Origin: Chrysomallon squamiferum | Taxonomy: Eukaryota > Mollusca > Gastropoda > Neomphalida > Peltospiridae | Direction: 5' to 3' | Assembly (NCBI GenBank): GCA_012295275.1 | Contig: CM022667.1 | Coordinates: 20,368,410 to 20,398,409, forward strand | Length of the DNA stretch: 30,000 bases | Shown: piece by piece, positions 22,437 to 30,000 of the stretch | Layout: every line of letters begins with the position of its first letter | Numbering within the stretch: position 1 is the stretch's first letter | Made by a program: the position numbers and the translations under genes | The notes under the pieces: generated by a model | Seen by the model: only the letters and a program-made list of their open reading frames with translations | Database searches by the model: none | Told to the model about the DNA's origin: nothing

Positions 22437-25400
22437 ATGTATGTATGTATGTATGTATGTATGTATGTATGTATGTATGTATGTATGTGTGTGAGTATGT
22501 ATGTATGCATGCATGTATGTATGTTTGTATGTATTTGGTGATCGTCAGAAGTTAATTTTACATAATTTAATGAAAACAAATATACGAGCTATTCATTAGC
22601 GTCGGGTAAATAAGAATGGTAATAAGCAAGACATTTGGTATCTGTTTCCGTCAAAGCCAGAGATTGCTGAAAACAGATACATTTTAAGGAGGCGTACCAA
22701 AATATTACAAATGAACACAGTCAATAAGTTATTAGCTTAATTCATCACAGCTTATAAAATAAGTATACATTATATTTGTGGATATATTCTCAAACATAAT
22801 TTCATAACTCTGCACACATTCCTTTGGAAAACAGAAGCGTTGCAGGAATTCAGTTTCACTATAGACGTCAAATGGATAAAACTGTATGCTACAAAACATT
22901 CGGTTAATTTTCTTGCCGAATTTCAGTGCCATCAATACCACTGTCAGACATATTTCCAAGGATCGACATCATAAATAACTGGTGTTATTTAAAAACGTAA
23001 ACATTCTAGACCAAAATACACACTCACCATTTGAACTGGCTAGCTCATTAACCCACAGCAATTCAATACACACTCACCATTTGAACTGGCTAGCTCATTA
23101 ACCCACAGCAGTTCAATACACACTCACCATTTGAACTGGCTAGCTCATTAACCCCGAACAATTCAATACACACTCACCATTTGAACTGGCTAGCTCATTA
23201 ACCCACAACAATTCAATACACACTCACCATTTGAACTGGCTAGCTCATTAACCCACAGCAGTTCAATACACACTCACCATTTGAACTGGCTAGCTCATTA
23301 ACCCCGAACAATTCAATACACACTCACCATTTGAATTGGCTAGCTCATTAACCCACAGCAGTTCAATACACACTCACCATTTGAACTGGCTAGCTCATTA
23401 ACCCACAACAATTCAATACACACTCACCATTTGAACTGGCTAGCTCATTAACCCACAGCAGTTCAATACACACTCACCATTTGAACTGGCTAGCTCATTA
23501 ACCCACAACAGCAAATTCAATCACACACTCACCATTCCACAGCAATGAACACTCACCATTTGAATTGGCTAGCTCATTAACCCACAGCAATTCAATACAC
23601 ACTCACCATTTGAACTGGCTAGCTCATTAACCGACAGCAATTCAATACACACTCACCATTTGAACTGGCTAGCTCATTAACCCACAGCAGTTCAATACAC
23701 ACTCACCATTTGAACTGGCTAGCTCATTAACCCACAGCAGTTCATCAGCCGTCTCCAGTTGCGCCAGGCGAGCGTTGTGGCCCAGACAAACTCCCTACAT
23801 AAACACAGACAGACAGACAGACATATATATATATATACCATTACTCGTATAAAATGGAATTAAACAGTTTAACATTTTTTTTTATTATTAAATTGTTAGT
23901 AATAATATACCAATTCTTACCACTTATTATTGATTTTTATTTTCCATTGGAGTTACATCTATACGTATATGTGCGATAATTTAATTAATTACACAGACCG
24001 TTCTTTTATTATATGTATATATATATATTAATCAAATACAGTGAAATTACACAATTAAACAACTTTTAATTAAATTCTTAGTACTAATATACCAGATCTT
24101 ACCAATTATTACTGATTTATTATTTTCCCTAGGAATTACAAGTGCATGTGCATTTTATTTATTTCTATCACGGTCTGATGAACCCTAATTATCAAATGCA
24201 ACTGTGAAAGGAAGATAGTATTTAAAATGCGTTTAAAATTTACCGCCGCTTCAGACCATGAAACGTAAGTTCGAAAATAAGCATAGCAGTGTCCTTTGAA
24301 CTCCATCCAGTTCTCACGACATTCTGAAAGAGAAAATATCTAATCTACAACAGCCAGACCGAAATTGACGCTTTTATTTATTTATTTAGTTGTTTTTGTG
24401 TACAAAGGTTTTATTTAAAAACTATAAAATATTTTATCCCGATTGTAACGATAGCCACTTATGATAATAAAAAACTGATTATATTACGAGCGGAAAGATA
24501 TCCAGTAAGAAATAGACGGTTGCCTGGAAGAAGATAACTCTAAATATAGCACTGAACATCTCTCACATAAGGGCTGTAACTCTAAATATATCAGTGAACA
24601 CCTCTCACACATAAGGGCAGTAACTCTAAATATACCAGTGAACATCTCTCACACAAGGGCAGTAACTCTAAATATATCAGTGAACATCTCACACAAGGGC
24701 TATAACTCTAAATATACCAGTGAACATCTCTCACACAAGGGCGTTAACTCTAAATGTATCAGTGAACACCTCTCACATAAGGGCGGTAACTCTAAATATA
24801 CCAGTGAACATCTCTCACACAGGGGCTTTAAATACATCAGTGTAGGGCTGTAACTCTAAATTTATCACACAAGGGCGTGAACATCTCTCACATAAGGGCG
24901 GTAACTCTAAATATATCAGTGAACATCTCTCACAAGGGCGGTAAGTCTAAATATAATCAGTGAACATCTCTCACAGAAGAAAAACAAACGATACAGATTC
25001 CAGACGAGGACCGTTTATACGGGAAATGAAGAACAATCTGACATAGATGTAGACAATGAGGACAGACAACCTCAGCAGCCTGCTCAGCAACCGATTCAGC
25101 CGCAATATCCTTCTTCAGTTATTTCCCAATTTTTTTATTATTTTTTATATTTTGTATTATATTTCTTAGCATTTTGTGTTTAGTGTGACCACAATTTTTT
25201 GTAAGGCTTCAAGTGTGCCCCGACTTCAAAACGTTTGAGAACCACTGCAGTAGTGTAACATGTTTGTAGAAACGTAGGAAAACTTTAATGTATACAGTGA
25301 TTGACCTGGTGCTTCCCAAAACAGATTCAAACAACATATTATTAATTATCTGCCCTTTTTCTTTGGACTGTGCATGTAATAAATAAATAACGAAACTCTG

Positions 25401-25462
25401 ATACGCCTAAAGTCGGAAATTTGCAATAGGACATAAATAAAAATGAATACGTTCGTTTGGAC

Positions 25463-25510
<48 letters not shown>

Positions 25511-25530
25511 TTGTTATTATTATTATTGTT

Positions 25531-25574
<44 letters not shown>

Positions 25575-25970
25575 TTTGTTTGCATCTCAGAGATTTATTG
25601 CGATAAGTTAATTACTGGTTAGAGGGATATAAACGTTTTTGTTAAACTTGTATCTCACAACAATCTTAAAAGTTGTTTACCTTTCTTTGCTAACTGAGAA
25701 ACTTGAGCTAACGTTTTTTGATCAATTTCGATTCTGATGGTAAAATTGTCTTGTTTTTTGTTTACCTCTGCAACTCGTGATTTGTAGTCTGAAAGCAAAG
25801 ATAAGTGATCAAATAAACAGAAAACAAATAAATACATAAACGTTAAATGAACAAAATACAGAGTGAAAGTATTAATTCTCTCTCTCTTAATGTCACATGC
25901 ATACGTTTTCTGTAATAGTAATAATAATAATAATAATGATAATAATGATAATAATGATAATAATGATGAT

Positions 25971-26018
<48 letters not shown>

Positions 26019-27115
26019 CAACAATATAATAATCATCATCATCATCATCAACAACAACAACAAAAACATCAACTACATAGAGGTAATAATATAATAATAA
26101 TAATAATAATAATATAATAATAATATATCATAATAATAATAATAATAGTAATTATCAACAATATCATCATCATCATCATCAACAACAACAGCAACAAAAA
26201 CAAGAACAGCATAGAGGTTTTACCTGCTATTTTACTGTCAGTGTTTCTCCAACTCGATATATATCCCTGGAGAGTGCTGATGTCAGTTTTCACATTGTCT
26301 GTCAGGCTGGACATTTCATCTTGTGTGGCGTACAGAGACAAGTCTACTGTCTGGTACGTGTTGTCCTGTTTTGAGTAGCTGTGCACTGCTTCCTCGCTCG
26401 CAGCTGTTCATCGAATTAAACCATATTTGTTAAATGTGTATTAAAACACTGTTTTTGGTAAAATGCTTAAACCTACATACAGATCTAGAAGTGACATCTT
26501 TCTTTTGTGTGTGTATCTGTGACATTATATATATATACTTGTCTATTCTGTCGCATAAAAACAGAATCAATGGTTACTAGTTAGAAATATAATCATAATA
26601 TCTTACTCATGTAAAACATAAAATATTTGGTTAAATATGTGTTGTTTTTGGTGAAATGCAGACAACTAAATACAGATCTAGAAAACTAATCTGTCTTTTG
26701 TGTGTGTATGTATGCGTGTTCCTGTTTGTGTCTATTCGTCCTATAAAAACAAATGAGAATGTGAAATCAATGGTACTAGATAGAAATATGATTATAATAC
26801 ATTACTTATATTTCCTTCTGCATTTCCAACAGCATTTTCCAAGTTGTCTAATCGAGTTTTAAGGGCTCTGATCTTTTCCCAGAGGTCAGCGTTAGGTATT
26901 TCAATCATCCCGACCTTTTCATTCACATCATTTGTTTCCATGCTTTCCATTGCTTCCTGGAGGTCACGGAGGTCCAAAGATGGTGCTCCTAAATCGTCCC
27001 CAAAAGAAAATGAATCTGATTCGCCTATCCCGTCAAAGAGCGAAGTCATCACGGGGACCGAGAACAACACAACAACGCAGACAACGTGAACGCAGCTGGC
27101 TGGTTTTGGTGTCAT
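21501..27115 (-). CDS. Secreted coiled-coil C-type lectin (7 exons, intact cassette)
   Basis: A predicted secreted lectin of about 320 residues, a class that usually acts in extracellular glycan or pathogen recognition. Exons, all GT-AG with matching phases: 27115-26806, 26403-26224, 25788-25681, 24323-24244 (a), 23794-23707 (b), 22375-22183 (c), then 21504. The ATG at 27115 starts a signal peptide (MTPKPAS, then CVHVVCVVVLFSVPVMTS). An acidic stretch follows, then a heptad-like stalk (LWEKIRALKTRLDNLENAV) and two more stalk exons. Exon junctions read through cleanly, for example LAKK-ECRENWMEFKG. The CTLD has the long-form Cys pair (ECREN, GHCY), GVCLGHNARLAQLETADE, HWMWCDTG and a terminal TFVCES. 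It lacks EPN/QPD and WND, so classical calcium-dependent sugar binding is doubtful. With the best exon c donor the protein ends SW-stop one base into the last exon; another donor would add a tail (stop at 21386). The domain assignment is firm; the ligand is unknown. Confidence 0.8.
22073..22160. repeat. (AAT)n microsatellite after exon c, unit 3
   Basis: A long AAT trinucleotide tract begins just past the exon c donor on the - strand. The matching tract is short in unit 1 (9687-9709) and interrupted in unit 2 (15690-15782), so this locus is highly variable. Confidence 0.95.
23013..23745 (-). repeat. 50-bp splice-donor minisatellite, unit 3 (about 14 copies)
   Basis: An expanded version with about 14 copies on a 50-bp period, most with an intact CAAATG|GTGAGTGTG donor. 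Variants ending CCACAGCAG, CCACAACAA and CCCCGAACAA alternate, which suggests expansion of multi-unit blocks. The genuine exon b donor (23705-23706) is the first that the transcript reaches. Confidence 0.95.
24533..24976 (-). repeat. 40-bp minisatellite, long array right of exon a, unit 3
   Basis: About eleven copies of the ~40-bp unit (GTGAACATCTCTCACA, AAGGGC, TAACTCTAAATATA) lie in the intron between stalk exon 3 and exon a. Relative to exon a this is the same side as in the inverted blocks of units 1 and 2, as expected if block and array moved together. Confidence 0.9.
24971..25247 (+). mobile_element. hAT transposon 3' end, with an unrecognised open frame
   Basis: The stretch ends GTGTGCCCCGACTTCAAAA, CGTTTGAGAACCACTG at 25247. 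A GTTTGAGAACCACTG terminus is the reverse complement of the CAGTGGTTCTCAAAC repeat of many hAT elements. No matching 5' terminus is seen nearby, so this is a fragment. A frame open from 24971 to 25183 contains a polar, Gln/Pro-rich part (QPQQPAQQPIQPQ) and then runs into AT-rich sequence. I do not recognise it, and it may not be coding. Confidence 0.55.
25470..25578. repeat. (TTTA)n microsatellite
   Basis: A tetranucleotide TTTA array with a short TTATTA interruption, in the intron between stalk exon 3 and exon a of the lectin gene. Confidence 0.95.
25917..26216. repeat. Duplicated AAT/ATC/CAA trinucleotide block between lectin exons 2 and 3
   Basis: Two consecutive blocks (about 25917-26082 and 26083-26216) each run (AAT)n, then (ATC)n, then (CAA)n and end CATAGAGGT. 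The second block abuts the exon 2 donor on the - strand. Polyasparagine and polyisoleucine frames through it are artefacts. Confidence 0.9.
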
Positions 27116-27160
27116 CGTGAATGTTTGTCGGTAGCTAGTAAAACAAAATCAGGGTTTGAG

Positions 27161-27168
27161 TTTATATA
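27161..27168 (-). promoter_or_regulatory. TATA box of the C-type lectin gene
   Basis: TATATAAA on the - strand, 46 bases upstream of the predicted ATG. Initiation about 30 bases downstream would give a 5' leader of only about 20 nt. No intron is needed between the TATA box and the start. Confidence 0.6.
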
Positions 27169-27180
27169 CAACATCTGAGA

Positions 27181-28022
27181 TGAAATCTAAAATACGATCA
27201 GGCAACACGCGTTATTGAACTGGTTCGTGAGACGAAAGGAACATAATAACAGATCCACAAACAGTTATCAGAAGAAAGAAAACAAGAATAAAACAACAAC
27301 AACAACAACGGCAACAGCAATGACCACAAAATTTAAAAAAAAAAAAGTAAAAAGTAAATAAATGAATAAATGTTAATTTTAAAAAAGAAATAATAATAAT
27401 AATAACGTATATCAATACATTTTTTATGTTTTACTTTTTTTTTTAAATTTTCACAAAATGACTAAAGAATATATTTAATTTCACCCATTCATTCATATTT
27501 GAAAAATTTCTTTTAAGAATTCTGCTTGTTAACAGATCAGCGTCTGATTGAGACTGTTGTGTGGGAATTGCGTGCGTGTAAACAACACACGTATTATTTT
27601 TTTTTTTTACTTGTTAGATTATTAAATCTAAAAGTAAAATTCTTGAAAAATAAAATCCTTTATCAGTGTAAAAAATACAGCCATACATCGAGATATACCT
27701 CTTAGCTGACGTTATCAAAATTTGCACGCTTCAGTATGTACAAAAAGTCTTATCAGCAAATCCTGTGTCGTGTTGTTTGTCAGAATACACGATACTTTAA
27801 TTAGTTTTTTCTTCGCTTATTTTCTCTGAACTGTGAATTTGTATTATTTGTTTTGTGTTGCCGATATGTTATATATTTTCAAAATATGTTTAGCATAAAT
27901 CCACGCTCAAAAATGTGAAAAGAATATTACTTATTAGAAATAATATCTCCAAGAAACACGTACACATGTACTAATTTAGATTCTCGAATGTGTATGTGTT
28001 TGTGCGTGCGTGTGCGTGCTTG

Positions 28023-28061
<39 letters not shown>

Positions 28062-28455
28062 CTATATCCGGAGACATGAAAATAAAAATCATATGTATAT
28101 AAATTTCAATCTCTCCCAAATTTCAGCTAGTTGTACTATGAAAACTTATTTACTAAGTGCTAAAAGCTTATACAAGCTGAGTATCAAATATTTACTGCAG
28201 TTGAACTGTGTTTGCGCCTTTAATTCTACACAAAATGCTTAAAAGAGAACAATTATCGATCAGTATAAATTATAAAGGTGTTGTTGATCAATTTTTACGT
28301 TGATATAAATGAAGTTTATGACAGGCTACTATTGTAAGTGAATTCTTTTTACGGTTCATATCTTCGCTATGCACAATGTTCATATTATTTATTGTTTTTG
28401 TTTTTTTTAATCAAATACATTGGTTCAATTTAGCTAGTTATGTTCATTGAATACA
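27181..28455. other. Intergenic region without recognisable genes
   Basis: Upstream flank of the lectin gene. AT-rich, with a (CAA)n-like stretch at 27290-27320, an (AAT)n tract near 27388 and a (GT)n tract at 28026-28059. I see no exon with convincing coding content on either strand. Confidence 0.6.
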
Positions 28456-28663
<208 letters not shown>

Positions 28664-28697
28664 AATAAAAACATACAGTTGATGTCTGACTCAACAA

Positions 28698-29463
28698 CAG
28701 TAGTACCTCGACTTAGGAGTGCCCCAACTTACGAGTTTTTCGCCAGGTCTATTTCTTGTTTTGAATTGCGAGCCAAAATCCGAGTTACGAGCGAGCTTCA
28801 GGTACGCCGCCGCTGGTTGGCGCAATGAACAACACAACATCCGCCCAGCACCCCGCGTCTCACTCGTTTACTTCACGCTGTTACATTGTCGCGGAAGCAT
28901 CTCTGTTGTGTAGTGCTCACGTTTAGTGCAGTATTTTGCCTAAAAAAGTGAGTGCAAAGGCCAGAGCTCAGATGAAGCAGATGATGTCCATTGAATTAAA
29001 GTTGAATGCATAGAAAAACATAAGCGAGGTGTGCATGTAGTTGACTTGGCTAGGCAGTACGAGGGTAGTACTTGTACGATTTGTACCATACTGAAGCTGA
29101 GGGAGTCGATAAAGACGATAACTCCAACCAAAGGCGTTAAAATAATTTGTCTGATCTCCAAAATAAATACACTTTATACCAGTTTATTTCTTTGCATTCT
29201 CTTTTATTTTGTTTTTGAACAATATTTGTCATTTATAAATACATTTTTCTTATTTAAAAACACAATTAAAAATTTAAAAAAAAAAAAATAATAATTAAAA
29301 ATAATAAAAAATAAAAAAGTAAATGGGGGTAGTTTTTTGGGGGCTGGAACGGATTAATGGTATTTCAGTTAATTTGAGTTTGGAAAATTGATTTGATATA
29401 CGAGAAAATTGAGTTACGAGCTCAGTCACGGAACGAATTAAACTCGTAAGTCAAGGTACTTCT
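28698..29463 (+). mobile_element. Tigger/pogo-like DNA transposon, internally deleted and frameshifted
   Basis: The left end CAGTAGTACCTCGACTTAGG and the right end CTCGTAAGTCAAGGTACTTC are inverted repeats of about 20 bp, with further GAGTTACGAG motifs inside both ends. From about 28950 to 29150 the + strand encodes a pogo-type DNA-binding segment: MMSIELKL, then after a one-base frame change EKHKRGVHVVDLARQYEG, TCTICTILKLRESIK and TPTKGVKI. The DDE catalytic region is absent. Flanking TA duplications are not clear at either end, suggesting decay. It is about 770 bp and not autonomous. Confidence 0.8.
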
Positions 29464-30000
29464 AAAATATATTATTAAACAAAAACCCCACAGATTTATG
29501 TACTCTCAACGAAATTAAATAATGTGAAAAAAATCTATTTTGTACCTCTAATTTTTACAAATACTAAAATTTTAAATTACAGTTAACTCAAAAGTTAATT
29601 AGATAGTAAAATTCATTTAAAATTCAAGTCAACTGAACTCCACAGAATTTAAAAATAATTTTAATTTTAATTAATTATTTTCAAATGCAGGTTTGGGTGC
29701 AATGCATCGCTTTCAGCGGGTTAAAAAGGTTAATTCAAGTTATCACCTGACTCACCGACCTCGTTTTCAAACTTAATACTCAGCTAGTGTAGCTTTGTTT
29801 GTCTTATCGACTTCTCATAAATATTTCTACAGTGGCTGTAATTAATGTCATTGCCATATGTCGCTACTTTCAGTATAAATTATGTAAATAATTACCCTCA
29901 CGTTATGTCGCACACCCAGTTAAATGGCTGACAAGTTAATTAACTGTTACTTTAGAACTCAGTTAATTACACTGAGAAAATACATAACTTTACATCTGAG
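29464..30000. other. AT-rich sequence with nothing recognised
   Basis: No open frame of convincing composition, no repeat array and no RNA gene seen on either strand. Confidence 0.6.

Larger units (their letters stand above)
19776..24420. repeat. Tandem unit 3, truncated, carrying the intact CTLD cassette
   Basis: The unit shares the left end and middle of the other two but lacks their 111-bp satellite. The exon a block is in the opposite orientation. Right of about 24400 the sequence is not shared except for the 40-bp minisatellite. A 60-bp insertion near 20150-20215 and expanded (GT)n (19966-20009), (CA)n (20500-20560) and (TTA)n (20858-20912) tracts distinguish it. Confidence 0.85.

Noticed and set aside
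23013-23745. CRISPR-like look of the 50-bp array
   Set aside because: The whole 50-bp period is repeated with no unique spacers, and the unit is the lectin exon b end. The genome is eukaryotic.
24638-24853. + strand frame with ISHTRAVTLN / SKYTSEHLSHKG repeats
   Set aside because: It is a reading of the 40-bp minisatellite, whose length changes between copies; no start context or splice partners.
25897-26117. Polyasparagine/polyisoleucine frames
   Set aside because: Trinucleotide microsatellite in the intron between lectin exons 2 and 3.
26844-27120. + strand frames opposite the first lectin exon
   Set aside because: Shadows of the signal-peptide and coiled-coil exon on the other strand.

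Overview
The window is eukaryotic and very AT-rich. It has short exons, GT-AG introns, heavy microsatellite and minisatellite content, and remnants of DNA transposons. A lectin gene of invertebrate type and repeats built on a GGGAGATAACTC core point to a mollusc, perhaps a gastropod. That placement is inference from content, not a search result.

Left part (1-7.6 kb, + strand): the 3' two thirds of a TRAF7-like E3 ubiquitin ligase gene. Twelve exons with compatible phases encode a TRAF-type zinc-finger segment, a coiled coil and seven WD40 repeats, ending at a stop at 7324-7326. The RING end lies upstream of the window. One intron holds a complete 260-bp non-autonomous hAT element with a perfect 8-bp target duplication. 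Another intron is filled by about 27 tandem copies of the next exon's own splice acceptor and first coding bases.

Middle and right (7.6-27.2 kb, - strand): a secreted C-type lectin gene transcribed towards TRAF7. A TATA box, a signal-peptide and coiled-coil exon and two more stalk exons (27.1-25.7 kb) lead into a C-type lectin domain (CTLD) cassette of three exons (a, b, c; 24.3-22.2 kb). All phases fit, giving a predicted protein of about 320 residues. Downstream of it lie two further CTLD cassettes in tandem units of 5.9 and 6.3 kb. In both, exon a is inverted relative to exons b and c, between perfect 62-bp inverted repeats. Cassette 1 has a frameshifted exon c and cassette 2 a deleted exon b, so neither can make the same domain as it stands. 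In all three cassettes the end of exon b plus its splice donor has been amplified as a 50-bp tandem repeat (4, about 4-6 and about 14 copies).

Far right (27.2-30 kb): no gene recognised. There is a large compound (CT)(TA)(TG)(AG) microsatellite and an internally deleted, frameshifted Tigger/pogo-like transposon with matching terminal repeats.

Most striking: unrelated genes in one window both carry minisatellites made from an exon-intron junction (an acceptor in one, a donor in the other), and a lectin exon has been flipped between long perfect inverted repeats.
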